Assembly: GCA_024305405.1 (NCBI GenBank)
Contig: JAKNDB010000087.1
Coordinates: 3,722,501 to 3,786,500, forward strand
From: Dirofilaria immitis
Taxonomy: Eukaryota > Nematoda > Chromadorea > Rhabditida > Onchocercidae
Direction of reading: 5' to 3'
Length of the DNA stretch: 64,000 nt
Shown: one piece after another, positions 28,262-42,773 of the stretch
Position numbering within the stretch: position 1 is the first letter of the stretch
Layout: each line of letters begins with the position of its first letter
The notes under the pieces: model-generated
Seen by the model: only the letters and a program-made list of their open reading frames with translations
The model's database searches: none
Told to the model about the DNA's origin: nothing
Made by a program: the position numbers and the translations under genes

Positions 28262-29503
28262 CATATATGCATATGTTTTCATAGAAAGAATCTTGGCAAT
28301 ACCTAACTTTCATAACCAATATTGTACTTTCAATGCCTATGTTTTCATATCGATGCTCATAAGGAGATTAAGTGATGACAGTAGAACAGGTATGTAGACT
28401 TCTCGAAAGAGACAATATTGACATTCTTGTTATATCGATAAACTTTAATTATTGTAGGTCATTGAACATTTGGCTGGAAAAAACTTTTCAGTACTGAAAC
28501 TTTGACATATCCTCCTCTCCTTCGCTTTTTAATTAGGGATGGAATAACTTCACTTCTCCGCTCCTCCTACCATCTCTCCAATTTTCTTCGCATCCAAAGT
28601 AGTCATACATCATCTCTTCAATCCAGAAGATTAATTCAGAATATACGTGACAGAAACACTGGCCTGCATGAATTCTTCCGTTTACGTACATTAATAAATT
28701 TTGATTAAACCAGTAAACTTATGACTTAAGTGATGATTCTTGCTTCATTTTATCGCTGTGCTGTTGGTCCTCTTCATTTCAGCTTTTTATACATTAAAAA
28801 TGTAGATTAAACAAAAACAAAAAGAACAGAATTTGGACGAGAATAAAGCAAATCAGTATAAGATATTTGGCTAGTATTAAATGATGTTTTCATAGGGAAT
28901 GTGATTGTGTTGTTGGAAATTTCTCAATACACTTTTTTGAATGAACTGCGGGTAACTTCAATGTGAACGTGAAATTTCATCAGATGACTTAAAAATAGTA
29001 AATAAAGCGTACGGAGGAGGAAAAACACAACTTTTCATTCATTTAATTTTTCACGAACTCAATTTATTCGCTTTCCAATTTATTGATAATTCTATAGATA
29101 AAAATTTGAAGTTTTATGAGAAGGAAAGTTACTATTTTTGTATCTTCTCTTATATCATTTTGGCATTTCTATTACACACAACTTAACTTACAACGAATAG
29201 ATTAAATCGTTCATCGTCATGGTTTCGAAATGTTCATTAACTTCTGTCTAACTTTAATTGATGAAATTGATTTGTTGTTAAGTCCAACATATCACTATAT
29301 GCTGCCAATTATTCGTTAATTGAGGCTAATGATAGGTACACTGTATTATGAATTATTTAAATATTAAAAAAAACAGGAGTTTTCTCGCTTTCTCTTCTAT
29401 TCATAATAACATTGATTGCGAGCTTTTGAATAGATGCACATTTCTAGATAACACCTGATGAAGTGAAGGGTTTGCTTTCAAACAGAATGTTAATGTTGAT
29501 GAA
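27575..29503. promoter_or_regulatory. Divergent upstream region of C3orf33-like (-) and MAST kinase (+)
   Basis: About 1.9 kb between divergent genes, holding both upstream regions. It contains a CT-rich stretch (about 28170-28227) running into an AT dinucleotide array. Open frames through these tracts are low-complexity. An undetected upstream MAST exon could lie here. Confidence 0.4.
28228..28272. repeat. AT dinucleotide microsatellite, interrupted
   Basis: Alternating T and A with single C and G interruptions, directly after a CT-rich tract. Confidence 0.9.
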
Positions 29504-32500
29504 ATGAATGGTAGTAATTCGGATGAATCGAATAACAGAGGCATTTCGCATGGGGAGCGCGAAAAAGTTGGCCAGAAAAGAATTCACAGCTATGCTCACC
29601 GCAGTCTTCTGGATTCACCGATACTTACATCACCTTTCGGAAGAAAATACCTGCTGCTATGCCTCTCATGGTTCCTTTTATCCAATGATTATCAGTTTTT
29701 AATGATCATAAGTATAATTTATTAAAAATATCATTGCATCTGTTTCTTTATTAGCAGTTTATGTCTTTTTACATTATAAATTTCAGTAATAAAGATAATG
29801 AAAAGGCGAACGAACTATCCTAAAAGTTAAAGAGTGAAGAAAATCAGAGAGAGAAGATGAAGTAAAATTAATAGAGAATATATGGTTGCCAAAGGAAGTA
29901 TTTCTTAACTTCTGCTTCCTTCATTACTTTTGAAAAACTGAAAGTAACAAACTTTCTCAGAGATGCGTATCAGACAATCAAATTGAGTTGAATTGTCATC
30001 TTATTATGTTTTCGTATTCACAAAAATCACTTTTCCCTATCTGATGTCATCTCTTTTTCTTGACCATTTCTCGTTTTTCGTTTTCAGTTTTACAATTCAC
30101 TTAAATTGAAAATATAAATGCGTTATTAAGAGGAGTTTTCCTGCGAAAGTCACCATTCAATAATCAAAATACTGGAGTTCAAATAATATTTCCAAATGAT
30201 TTTTAGTCGTCACCTGTTGATTCATCTTCCTTGTTGCTTTCACCAATATTACTTCGACCTATTCGCTCACTTTCGACACAAAATAATTTTCATGGACTAC
30301 CATCAGAATCTGATGAAGAGCAACGTTTGTCACGACAAAAAATAGCTGCAGCCTATCAGTTGCCTCGCGCAGTCGCAGCTTCGAAAGGTATGCCTTCTTT
30401 TTTAGCGGAATGTGATCGGATTCATCTAAAAGTTACTTTATACCTTTTTTAAATTAATTATATCATTTTAATAGATCGTAAATTATAGAACTACAGATAT
30501 TACAACGAAATTCAATTCATTGATTTCACATCGCAAGAATTTTAGGTTGTACAATTCTCAGCACAAGGACTGCCATCGACAGAGGCAGTGTCGATAATTC
30601 GGAGAGCCGCTCCTTGATGCATATGTCACACAAGCAAGGAAGACGTTTGTCTGGTAAGAAATAAATGTTTATATCATTATGATCTTATTTAAATTATAAC
30701 ATTCAATTTGTTGTTTCAAACTGAATGACAATATTTCGAAATATTTTATTTAGTATTTTAGTATGCTCTTGTTTATGATTGCAAGATTAGACATTCATCA
30801 CGACTGTCACTAATTTAAAAAAATGGATGTTTTAAACTCATGTTGATCTATGTTGAAGATATCAGTTTCAAATTTCATAATGAGTAAGTTAAAGTGTACA
30901 TTTTAATAAGCTGTACATTGCAGAAATTGGAAATTTGTAGTGACTGATTTTGATTTAAAATAAGTTCTGTTTGGTAATATCTGACAGAAATTTGTTTATT
31001 AAATTGAAAGAATTGAGCAGTTTGCTTATTTTAAATAATATCTCAAAGTTTTACTGGAAAGCTAGATGGTTGTTGAAAATCACGATTTTGGGATTTCCCT
31101 GTTATTTTTCTCAGTTATTTGTTCATGACTTTATCATCTTAATTGTAATTTAAAATAAATAGCAATGTAAAGATTTATTGAATTTAGAATGGATATTCAT
31201 ACATAAGTAAAAACAAACGTAAATGGAACAATTTTACATTGTTGGCATGCATCTCATTTCATATCTGAGAAGGTTTAAAGGGTCATATTTATGAGAAATG
31301 TTACATGGGTAAAGAAAGATCGCTAAAGATCTCTGCTTATTGCAAATTGAACCAGCAGTTTGTTTTTTCATTGCTTTTGCGAAACATTCAGCATCTAAAT
31401 TATGTTAAACTGTGTGCTTAATTTTTATTTTTATAGCATATAATCATTTCTGAGTTGGTTTTTGTGGTTTTCTTGCTCAACAAAATTGTGAATTTCTGTT
31501 TGCTAGCAGTGGATGGTCATTCATTTCAGAGCAGCTGTTAATAATAACTCGAAATCATAACAAACATGATGTGTATTGGTCTCAGAAAAAAGCATAAACA
31601 TAGTAATTAAATCATTTCATCCATTCCACCTGTTGGAAAAGGTTATTCAGATGGTACAGAGTGTTGGTGATTCAGATTGTGTAAAAGTAGGGAAAGTCTC
31701 ATCTCTCAGTGGATCCCTGATGAATGTTTTAAATATTATTGGAGCAAGTTATGCCTAATTTAATTTCTGCATTTTTCTGATGTGTCTCATTAATTTTTGC
31801 TTTTCTCTTCCAATCTATGCTCGTTGAAGATTTTTTGCTCCTTTGGATTTTTTTTTGAATGAAGTATATGACTTGCTTTTTGCTGGATAAGTTAGATTTC
31901 AAAGTAAAATTGAGTCTTTATATGGCCAATATCTTGTTTCGAATTAATTTTTTTTTCTATCACTGTTTTGATATCGCTAAGAGATTTATGGGACACTTCT
32001 AAAAGAATCAGCACCAGATATTCCTATTCTCATCTTTTCTCCCATTTAGAAAATTACGAAATATTTATTCTCGGTTCTCAGTTTTTATTTTTATATTTTT
32101 TCAAACGTTTATAGAAAGATATTTATACGATAGCAGAAGCACTGTCGTTAATTTTTTATTGAAATATTAGTACTATTATCAGCTGATAATAGTAAATTAG
32201 TCTTATTAAAATATGTTCACATTTCCTAATAATTATTTCAGAACCATATCTTTGTTCAAATGAAATTATCAAACTTAATGCTATGTTGATAGTTTCATTC
32301 TCTGTTTAAGGAATTTATTTTTACATGTAATCAATACGTGTTGTCCCTTGGCTTATTTTGAGTGCCAGTAGAATTTTTACTTTGTAATATCAAATTAGAA
32401 ATGCTATTGAAATAAGCTTGTGTCTCGTCTCTTTTGAAACCAATTAATATCTTCAAGAATCTGTGCAAGTTCTATTTCTGTTTCTGATCTCACCTACATT

Positions 32501-35500
32501 TCTCTTTCATTTTCTCATTTTTCATCGTTTTATATCATTATGTTTCTTTTGTCCACATCCTAGCATTATTTTTAAATGCTTCCGCTAAGATTTATTTCTC
32601 TTTTCTTAATTTGTGATAATTAAGGGTCTTATTATCACAAATTAAGAAAAGTCTTATTAACCGATTTTAATTTGATGAAAATCTCAACCTCGAATTGCCA
32701 ATTATTTTATAAAAATTTAATTTCAAGGTATAAACAGTGATTTTGTCGAAGCTAGAATCATCAAATAATAAATTGCTGAAGTTAAGTATTGTTATTGCTG
32801 CAAAATGTTGTCCGCCAGAATTTTAAAATTTCAAATTTTAGGTATACTTAGTCAAAAATCAATGGATTCTTCATGTTTGAATCATACTGCAACATTAGGA
32901 AATTTGGTGCAAATTCGTAACGCCTCGTTAGGTCATTCCGATCCACAAATTTCTGCATCAGTTCAATCATCTTCTGTTCGTCTTCGAGTATGCTATGTTT
33001 TTTAGATTATATTTGAAAAGTTAATTCAGTTGCATATTTGTTACACCTATCATGGAACAATTTTTTTCTTTCGTTTTGTTTTTTTTCTTTTTTTTGTTTT
33101 TAATAATCGTTGATTTTTTTCTTTTCTTTTTTAGGAAAGGGAAAGAATTTACTGTACGATTTAATGCCATTATTAGCTTCGTGTTCTCATTAATTCAAAT
33201 ATCGTTGAAGCATAATCGTCTTTGCATAGCTTTTTCTTGATATATTAAAGCGTTCCATTTTTGTGCAAATTGCTCATAATTTTTAGCGAAAAGATGGAAA
33301 TCATCTTTCGTATGCATCGGCAACTAATCTTGGATGTCGTCGAAGCTTGAATGCTTCAGCATCGCCTATTCTTGCGCGAAGGTGCTTATCACCTAGTCGT
33401 GTTGTAGTATGTCCCTTCCCTCATGGAAAAACAAACCCAATAATTGTACCGCTTAGGTTTGTGTCTTTTGATCTCTTTAGAAACAAGAAATAAAAAATGG
33501 ACTAAAAACATGTACTGCATCATAATCTTTTAGAACAAATGGTTCGCGTACAACTCCGTTAGCATCAGTGCAAGATAGTAGACGTTGGTCGCTTGCATCT
33601 CTTCCCTCATCAAGTGGTTACGGTACACCTGGAAGCAATTCAGCATTCTCGGTTACTTGATTTTAAGGATTTTCTTCATAAGATTAGGCTATACAAAAAA
33701 TAGAGGAACAATTTTTCTAGAATGAATATTCAATGTTTTTCTTGCATAACAGAATATCAGAAGTGAACGAATATTAGCGCACTTAAATTTTGTGAATAAT
33801 CCATTGAAACTTATATCACATTATCGTGAGAAAGTTGTGCAAGTATATTTGAACAAAGTCAATTTTTATCTAAAATTGAATAAAATAATCGAATTCTCTG
33901 GTGACAAAATTTCCTTTTTTCTAAATTTATTATGTCTTCTAAGAATAAAGGAATTGAATTCATATTTTAAAAATTCATTTTTTTCGGAAAAACCATTTTG
34001 CCGCAAATTTTATCGTGATAATCCAGAAAATTACAAGTCGTTGTGGAAAAATCATTCTAGAGTGAATATTCATCACAAGAACAACTTTGCGATATCCTTA
34101 CCGACTTGCGACTTAGCAGTGCTGAGGGTTCGAATGAAGATTTTCCAGGACAAAATCGTCCTCGTTCTCGTAGTCTAACGTAAGTTTTAATCGTTAAGGT
34201 TCAGTTTAAGAAAATTTTTATTGCATTGTTCTTTCTTATGTAATCCCTAAATTATGGAAAATTGAATTGTTTCTATAAATGATTGAAGATTTAGTCAATA
34301 GTTCTTGGATACTGTGTTAATATTTTTTCACTACTGAATAGAGAATTAAAAATACAGTATTTTTGACATGATATTTTTATTGCAACTTGAAATGGATTAA
34401 AGTAGTTTAAATGCCGATATTATGAGCTACTCAATAAAAATTCACGTGGCCCTGCTTTTGGACGATGAGCAGTTCCGATATTTTTTAGAATGATAAGCTT
34501 TATAAAATTTCTGGAACTATCTGTTATACTGCTTTCTATTTGAAGTTATACTGCTTTCATATTTTGCAGGAATTCTACAAATTTTGGTTTTGATTCGATA
34601 TGTAATGTTGTTGTCCACAAAACAATTTACAAAGAACGCTTTCCGAAGGTGCATTTTTTAAATTTTAACGAATTTATAATTTAATTACAATTAATCATAA
34701 GTTCTGATGATTTCATACTTATTTGATTACTCTGTAAGCTTTACTAAATCATCATAGTTTGCGAATATTTTCATCGTAATCAAATTAAGGATTATCGTCA
34801 GTTAAAAAGAATACTATGTTTGAAATTCCTTATCCTACTTTTCAGGCAAAGAAACAAATGGAAGAACAACTCAGTCGATTAATCGATGAAAATGCCTCAT
34901 TATCTGGTTTTGCATCTTTAGATACAACATTAAGACCAGAAAGTATATGCTTGGAGGATACTTGGGACAGTTCACCGAATACTTCACTTAGCTCACTGAT
35001 TAATCGTCAATCGATGATTACTGACAGTCTAGATATCGATTTCAAAATGCGACTAATCTTAGATGGCGCTGCGCGGTTTCTTCATCATCAGATTGTCGAA
35101 ATTGCTAATGGTATTTCATATGACGCTTGTAAAGTTTTGAGTGATAGATTATCTGAAACGGTCGAAAAAGAATTTATTTGAAAATCATATAAATTATAAT
35201 TTACGATAGATTTACAAATTTGATTTTATCAAATTCAATGACAAACTAGGGTATGGAAGGTACTACAGATTTCATGGAAATTTTCATATGAAAAAATGGA
35301 ATGTAAGCATTCAAAACGCAAAGAATGGCACATTCGTATTCATGAAAGAATCCACCAATAATTTTATACGTGAAGTTGAAATGTTTTTCATTATTAGAGA
35401 AATAAAAATTCTTAAACTTCATACGCATAGTTAGGAGTTTTCATTATGAGTATGAAGAAAATTTCAGATTGTCTATCAAAGTCAAGAGATGATCTCACTA

Positions 35501-38500
35501 ATGCTTCTTACTTCTCGGAAATATCGCAGAGACTTGAAGCGGTTATTGCTGAAGCACATGAAAAACTTCACCTGAAAGTTTTGCTTTTTTATCCAAGATA
35601 GTGAAGCATGTACTGATGATCATTTCTCGACCGGCTCGTATTTTGGAATGTTTGGTAATTAATTTTCATTAGTTAAGGTATAGCGTGAATAGCTTTATTA
35701 AAACGGAGTTCAAGAATTTGAAGAACGCATTTCTAGAATCTTTAAGCAATCCACGAAAACAACTTTTTTGCTTTTCTCTAATTTCTCGTGATTAAAGGAG
35801 TTCGATCCAGATCAATTCTATCACTTGTTACAAGAAACGGAAGGGGCAGTTCGTGAGCAGCTCGGTGCAGGTAATGCTAGAGTTCCAGATTTACCACAGT
35901 ACATCATTAGCAAACTTGGTTTGAATAAAAATTTGATGTCCGAGTCGACAGTTGATCTTTCAGAGGTATGTTAGATGTTAAGTCTTTAGTTTTTTTGAAA
36001 ATATAGTTTTTGGAGATGAAAAGTGTGCTAATATTAAATTGATCTTTTGCACTTACTTTTATCTAATTGTAATTTCTTAATTCATCTCAAAAGGTGTAAG
36101 ATTCTTTACGAATGTGATCATTTGGTAAACATAAAGCTTTATCAATGAATGAATTTTTTATTAGAAAAATGCAGTTTTGCATGGATGCTATACATTTTTT
36201 CTTCGTGAAAAAATTTCTCTTTAGAGGAAGCAAATTTTGCTGTTCAGTGATGAGACTCGTTTGGCTATGGAGTATGAACGCGAATTACGTGAAAGACGCC
36301 CACCATCTGAAGATAACTATGAAACAATTCGAGTGAGTTGAAATATTGTTTTGAATTTCAGTCTCTGTTAAATATAAATAGATTAGAAGTGATTTATTAT
36401 TATTGATAAATTTACAATTTCTGATGAAAAAGATATATAATTTGAATCAAATTTAATCCTATATTTACGAAATTCATATTTATGACTCTTAAGTATACAG
36501 AATGTTGAGCGAAACAGGCACTAAAGAGTGAAATTTGCATGTGTCGTAAATTAGCCTTTCCTTTTTCCTTCTATAAAATAAAGATCATTTAAAACGCTTT
36601 ACTGAAAGATTCTTCATTTTCTTATTGACCAATAATCAATTATATTTAATTCCAATGTTTATTGGTTTTTGGGAAATGTTTTAATTATTAAGCTAATAAG
36701 CAATGGAGCTTATGGCGCCGTGTATTTGGTACGGCATAAAGAAACTCGACAACGCTTTGCACTGAAACGAATCAAGAAACAAACTCTATTAATGCGTAAT
36801 CAAATAAATCAAGTAATTTTTCTATAATATTCACTTATCTTAATTTCACATAAAAATTTATTGGGTGAGAAGAGTCCAAATGTTTAATATTAAATCCAAA
36901 CTTATTGTTTTTAGGTATATGCTGAAAGGGATATACTGACTTTTACGGATAATCCATTTGTCGTATCATTTTACGGTTCGTTTGAGACACGTCACCATTT
37001 ATGCATGTTAATGGAATATGTGGAAGGTGGGGATTGTGCAGCTTTACTCAAAAAGCGGGAACATTACCGCTTGATACAGCGCAATTGTATATTGCCGAAA
37101 CTGTTCTTGCTATTGATTATCTTCACTGTTATGGTATTGTACATCGTGATTTAAAACCTGACAAGTAAGTCTCTTATGTTTTTCCAATTTTTTTCTTCGT
37201 TATTCAATAAATCGTTTTCGAATGAATTATAAAGTTCTCAAACACAGTCTGAGTTCCAAAGGTAAATTTGACATAGATAACAAAGATTAGTATATGAATA
37301 AGAAATAAATTTTGCTCCATGAAAGATTTGAATGAAGAATCATTGGTGAATTTCATAGGCATACATCGCCTTTTTCAAACCAAAATGATATCTTAAATAC
37401 TGCGAATCTCCTAAAATTCATTTCTAATTATCATCGTTTCAAGTAATAATATAAGATGGCAGAGAGTGCTTCCAAGTTGACAATAATTTTCCCATTAATT
37501 CTAATAATGTTTATTTATTTATTTATAGCTTATTGATAACGGCAATAGGTCATATAAAGTTAACCGATTTTGGGCTTTCCAAAATTGGCCTGATGAATCG
37601 TGCAACTTTATTGTGCGAGAATTATGTAGATATTTCGGATACACAACAATTTATGGATAAGCAACTCTGTGGTACCCCTGAATACATCGCACCAGAAGTA
37701 ATTTTAAGACAGGGATATGGTGAGCTCATTGGATTTCGTAAATTTTTTTCCACAGTGAGATATTTATTACATGGGAAAGCTTCTGCAAGTTCCTTATTTC
37801 TTTTTGAAAATAATGGAAATGATGGATATTTGGCATATTGCATGTTTCTTAGGTAAACCAGTGGATTGGTGGGCACTTGGTATTATTTTATATGAATTTC
37901 TCATTGGAATCGTTCCGTTTATGGCAGATACTCCAGAACATTTATTTGCAAAAATTGTTAATGGTCAGTTTTCGTGTAATATTATTACTCCAAATGTGAT
38001 ATAAATTCCTATTTATTTAAAATATATTTCTCTATTTCATTTTGAGATATTTTTTTGAAGAGGAGACGGAGTTCCCTGAAGGAGAAGAAGCACTCCCATG
38101 GAAGCTGAATCTTTGATTAAACGATTGTTGGAGAAAGATCCCGTAGAACGGCTTGGAACAGCTGGTGATGCACAGCAGGTTTGCTTTGCCCAAGCATATT
38201 TATGCTTTAGTAGAAATTATTAAATTGTGGCTCTGAATTTCAGATTTTAAGATGTTTATCAGTTGAATGCTAAAAACTTATTTTTTTAAAAATTGTAGCT
38301 GATGAATGATCCATTTTTGCTGGTTTGAATTTCAAGTCTTTGTTACGTCAAAAGCAGAATTTGTACCACAATTGGAGGGCGAAGAAGACACATCTTATTT
38401 TGATACTAGAACAGATCGGTATTCACTTTTCTATGTAATTTATTCTTTTGTCGAAAAAACTTCTTTCTCAAATTATTTTTAAAAATTTACGAAATACTTT

Positions 38501-38812
38501 GAATACTTTTTTGCAAAATATAATTTATGTCTGTAAGGTGTTTGTGGAGTGTACCTGAAACAAACCGACTTTTTCCGTTAAATTTCACTTTTTCATTGCT
38601 AATAATATTGGTTATTAGCTATTATATCATACATCGTTAAGAAATGCTAATCGGATATATTGGGATGCTTTTATAACCAATGAATCAAGATAATCTTGAT
38701 TCATTCAAAAAAATTTTTGTAAGATCATCTAAGAAATTTTTATAAGACGCATTTTTCCTGAATTTTCTAGAAATTTTTGGCACGTTCTAACATTTTCTAA
38801 TAGATTCAGACT

Positions 38813-38861
<49 letters not shown>

Positions 38862-41800
38862 CACACACACACACACACATTAATTTTTCGGCAAATAACT
38901 CTTATTGCTAATATTTCTAATATTTTAGCTCTTTTTTAGCTACAATCATGATGTTGATAGTGGTGACGAAGATAATGCTCCAATGTTTGGTTCTTTTGAT
39001 ACTGCATCACCTCGACATTCAGTAATCAGTACGGAATCAATTAATGTGGCCCAGGTCTTTCTGAGTGTTAATATTATCTTTCGTTGCTTGTTGCTCTTTT
39101 TTCTTAACAGTTTGCAAAAATCTCTATTTAGGTTACAAATTTTGATAGTGTTAAGAACACTCGATCGGATTCGAATTCATTTTCTCATCAATTTAGCGGA
39201 GATTTTCAGGAAAATAAGATGGATATTAAATATGATTTTCCATCAACAGCGGTCAGTTTATTTCATTTTTTCTCTTATTGAATTAAATTTTCAGTAATTT
39301 ACAAGTATCTGCAAAATAATACCAATGCATAACAGTTTTATCTGTGAAAATTCCAAATATCTTATATAAAAGTACTAATATGAATATTCAATCGGTACCA
39401 CGTAGTTTGCACTTGCGCAAACTTATGCTTCGTCACCACTGATCTTTTTACTTCCAGACAGCGCTACTCAAGCGATGTTTTTCATCTCAGCTTCAAAATA
39501 ATTTGTTTACATCAAACAGTGGAACAAATGAAACGGGCTGCCTTAATTTAGTTAACTTAGCTGAAGATTCTTCAATTGATGCATCCAGTTTTTCTGAATG
39601 TTCGCGATCGGTACCATCCATAGACAGTTTTCAAAATCAAAAGAGCAACACATCAATATCTGTTTTGCCACGGTAGGCATGCTAAACAACGGTTTTTAAG
39701 TTATGATGGAAGTTCTATTCAAAGATTTCAAACTAATTGGGAAATTACATTTTACATAATTTCGGTAATGGTTCTTAATTAAATTTTCGGTTTTTTGTTT
39801 CAGCTTTTCAGTAACTTATGAACCCGGTACAACTGCGATTAGTTCTTGTGAGAAAAAGAGTTATCACCTGTGACTGAATCACGAGTAACTTCTGATTCAG
39901 TTATTTTCGATTCTGTGAGTTTTTTGGTCGAATCTAAAATATTTTATTGTGTCATTGAGGCAATCTTCCATTTATTGTCACTTTGATAGTGTCATATTTA
40001 TTCTGTAAATAAATCTTATTAAATTACTGAAGATACAAGTTAAGGAAATTACTTGAACTAATGCGAATTATATATATATATATCTTAATACACACTGTAT
40101 TTTCCAGGGTCGAAGCGATGAAGCGATTAATGAACAGGACTGTACTTTGCAGCTTGAAATCCCAAAACAGTCTTCTCCATTACTCATTCATCAATCGCCT
40201 GGTGGTTCAGCTTCCAGTGCCTCATCATTCGATGGCATTCCTTCCAATCTATTAGTTAACCCAACTCCTATTTCAGAACAAAATTTCCTGTTCAGAGCGC
40301 CAATAATCATTAAGTAAGAATATTAAAATTGTTATCCTATAATATGAAGTGTTTTAACCATACATTTTTTTGAAAAGAAGGAAAAAACTTTCTATGGATG
40401 CAGAAAAGATTTTATTAAAGGAAAGCAATATAACAATTTCTCTTGTTATCTTTATAATGAATTATTCGATTGAAATACAAAATTATAAAAGGACATTTAA
40501 TTCAATGCAAGATTGAATGACTTTCGGGTTTTTGCAGTATAATTGACGACAAGACATTTATTATTTGTTAAATCTAGGAATGATTACCCTCTTTCAATAA
40601 ATGATTTAAAAGCGAATTATAAACTTTAACCATATAGAATTAATTCTATATGGTTATCAAACTTCTCTGCAATAACGTATTAAAGAAGCAAATGTTTGCG
40701 ATTCGTGGATACTGTTTCAGGAAGGGAATGAAAGGTTTCGGGTTCACGATTCGTTCAGTACGTGTCTATTTGGGTGAACAGTCCGACTATTATACTATTG
40801 AACATTTGGTAACAAAAGTTGAAGAAAGCTCTCCAGCTTACCAAGCTGGTATACGGCCAAATGACCTCATCACCCATGTTAATTCTCAACCTGTCTCTAA
40901 TCTTACACACCCACATTTGTTGCATCGTCTTCTTGCACATGGAAGTGAACTTTCCCTAAAAGTTGGCCATTTTTTATTATATAAAAAGTCAGCTCATAGA
41001 GATTTAATTAATTTCGACTTGATATAATCTTAGGAATTATGAGGTTTCCTATTTTTGGAAATATTGAAGCAGTAATAAGGAACATAAATATTTATTTATC
41101 ATATTTTTATTGATGATTTTGTATCGAACTATACTTCGTCTACCTTTGGAATTTTTCTTATTTTGTTAAAATTTTATTCGCTCTTTACTTTTTTATATCG
41201 TTGTAGATTTGTTGATTAATCCTTATCCCATATATTTTTTCTTTTTTACTTTTCTGAAAAATTTTTTTTAAAGTATCAGATAAACGAATCTGCCATATTC
41301 TGAAAACCAAAAATTTCTAGAAATCAATAGTTTTGTAGACAATGCCACTTTCTTCAACCTCAATTCGTCAAGGTGCACCACGTCTTATGGTTGGCAAGCT
41401 GGCCAGAAAGAAACCGAGAAAACCGCAGTATCGTGTCCAGCTGGACAAAAGACTCGAAAATCATCACTTTTTCGTCGGTTAAGTGGTAAAAGGACCAGCA
41501 ATGACATTATCCCGGGAAGTTCATCCCAGAAACAGACGTTCATACCTCGGTCGGCCTCTAGCCAAGATGGAATACAGCTGAGGTTGGCTGTTAAATTGTT
41601 TTTGACAGAGTCGGAAACTTTTCCTAGATGGTTTTTTTACCTGAATCATTAGGTAGCTTTATTTCAGTTTTATAAATGTAATGGTCATCTAATTTTTGTA
41701 TTTATCAAATCCTAATTGATAATATTACTATTGCAGCAATGCAACTGCTACGTCGTCTACATTAACGATTGGATCAACGATGAATTCAAATGGTTCTATA

Positions 41801-42773
41801 TTTAAACGATTTTCGGATGCTAACTTACCTATTAAGAAAGAAGAGAAATTGATTTCTGCATCACCATTATCACTGACATGTGCAAATCGACCATCTACAT
41901 TGCAAGTAAATACTATGAATTAAAGAATTCAATATATCCCTTGTAAACAAACATATAATGTTAGGAGTTGAAAAAACTGTTGCAAAATTTCTTTCCATTT
42001 TACATTCTTTGTGCCTATGCGTAATGTAAGCATGAAGTAACACTTTTCTTAGTTGCAGTTTTGGTAGTTGGAAGAAGAATTTTTAATACAAATATATTAT
42101 AACTCTATGGGAGTTTGCTTGTCACATCAGACTAATTATGTTCAATTAAGTCGTTTCGATAAAATTCCTTATCAGTTCTTTTATTGTGCTACGTCATTAG
42201 ATTAGCTTTTCCAGGGACTAAAACATAAAATGGCTGGAATGGCTCACCACCTAACAACACGTAAACAGATATCTACCCCTGCTGCAGTCAGCCCACTAGC
42301 AAGAGACGAAATTGCTTTCATTTCAAGGTTATATTTTCATTTCAAGTCCAGGATGCTATAACTTCAAGTTCGTTGAATATAGAAGTCAGTCATATAAAAA
42401 ACTTCTGAGTTTTTAACTGACATTGTTTTATTAGTTAGCTGATTTGTATTCAAGAATATGCTGTTATTGGTTCTGTAATTTTAAGTCATAATATCTGAGG
42501 ATGTACAGGAGAAAGGCGAACCGAGTTTCAAATAATGCTTATTTGGGGTTGTACATTTAGAATTGTTATGGTTCAGGTTAAATTCCAGTGCGCTCGATAT
42601 TTTATTTTTTTCCATACTTGATGTTTCAAAATTTTTTGTTTACTTTAAAAAATAAGCAGGTTTCGTAATAAAGAACTATCTGACATTGTGCTTTCAGATC
42701 ACCTAGTCCGTCCCAGTTGTCAAGAAATACATCTTTTACAAAATTTCAAAATATGCAATCTGAAACAGAATAG
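29504..42773 (+). CDS. kin-4: Microtubule-associated Ser/Thr (MAST) kinase with PDZ domain, KIN-4 type
   Basis: An AGC-family kinase with MAST architecture. The first exon (about 29486-29670, [11 protein letters not shown]) is tentative; then 30207-30387, 30546-30653, 32842-32987 and 33287-33456. Exon 33534-33651 carries [20 protein letters not shown], a MAST signature, and 34061-34179 [10 protein letters not shown]. The pre-kinase helical domain spans 34846-35965 ([32 protein letters not shown]). The kinase runs from about 36693 to 38418: [82 protein letters not shown]. The PDZ exon ending near 40960 has [16 protein letters not shown] and [14 protein letters not shown] Ser-rich, basic tail ends at 42773 (TAG). 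Apparent one-base losses: 35561-35565, 37050-37054, 38095-38097, 38314-38318, 38350-38353, 39853-39857, one near 41419-41446, and possibly 29644-29647. Catalytic residues are intact once frames are restored. Confidence 0.93.
32600..32651. repeat. Perfect inverted repeat, 21-bp arms, 10-base loop
   Basis: The left arm (32600-32620, starting CTTTTCTTAATTTGTG) is exactly complementary to 32631-32651. It lies in the 2.2-kb intron of the MAST gene between the exons ending at 30653 and starting at 32842. It may be a tiny MITE-like remnant or a local fold-back; no target-site duplication was noticed. Confidence 0.9.
38679..38705. repeat. Inverted repeat, 12-bp arms, 3-base loop
   Basis: AATGAATCAAGA, TAA, then TCTTGATTCATT, within a MAST intron about 110 bases before the CA microsatellite. 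Confidence 0.85.
38814..38879. repeat. CA dinucleotide microsatellite
   Basis: About 33 CA units with one slip near 38860-38861, in the MAST intron between the exon ending at 38418 and the one starting at 38940. Confidence 0.97.
40627..40656. repeat. 30-bp perfect palindrome
   Basis: The sequence around AACCATATAGAATTAATTCT is its own reverse complement over 30 bases with no loop. It lies in the intron just upstream of the PDZ exon of the MAST gene. It may be simple fold-back DNA or a symmetric protein site. Confidence 0.9.

Noticed and set aside
28170..28397. 75-residue open frame with repeated YI
   Set aside because: A translation of the CT and TA simple repeats upstream of the MAST gene.
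31576..31758. 60-residue open frame in the 2.2-kb MAST intron
   Set aside because: No acceptor and donor pair in phase with the neighbouring exons and no similarity to MAST.
36693..38418. MAST kinase domain as a pseudokinase or pseudogene because of four frame breaks
   Set aside because: All catalytic motifs (ALKR lysine, HRDLKPDN, DFG, APE) are present, and every break is a one-base homopolymer loss as in the neighbouring genes.
38814..38879. CA repeat as a telomeric or centromeric satellite
   Set aside because: A short dinucleotide microsatellite inside an intron, not an array of longer units.
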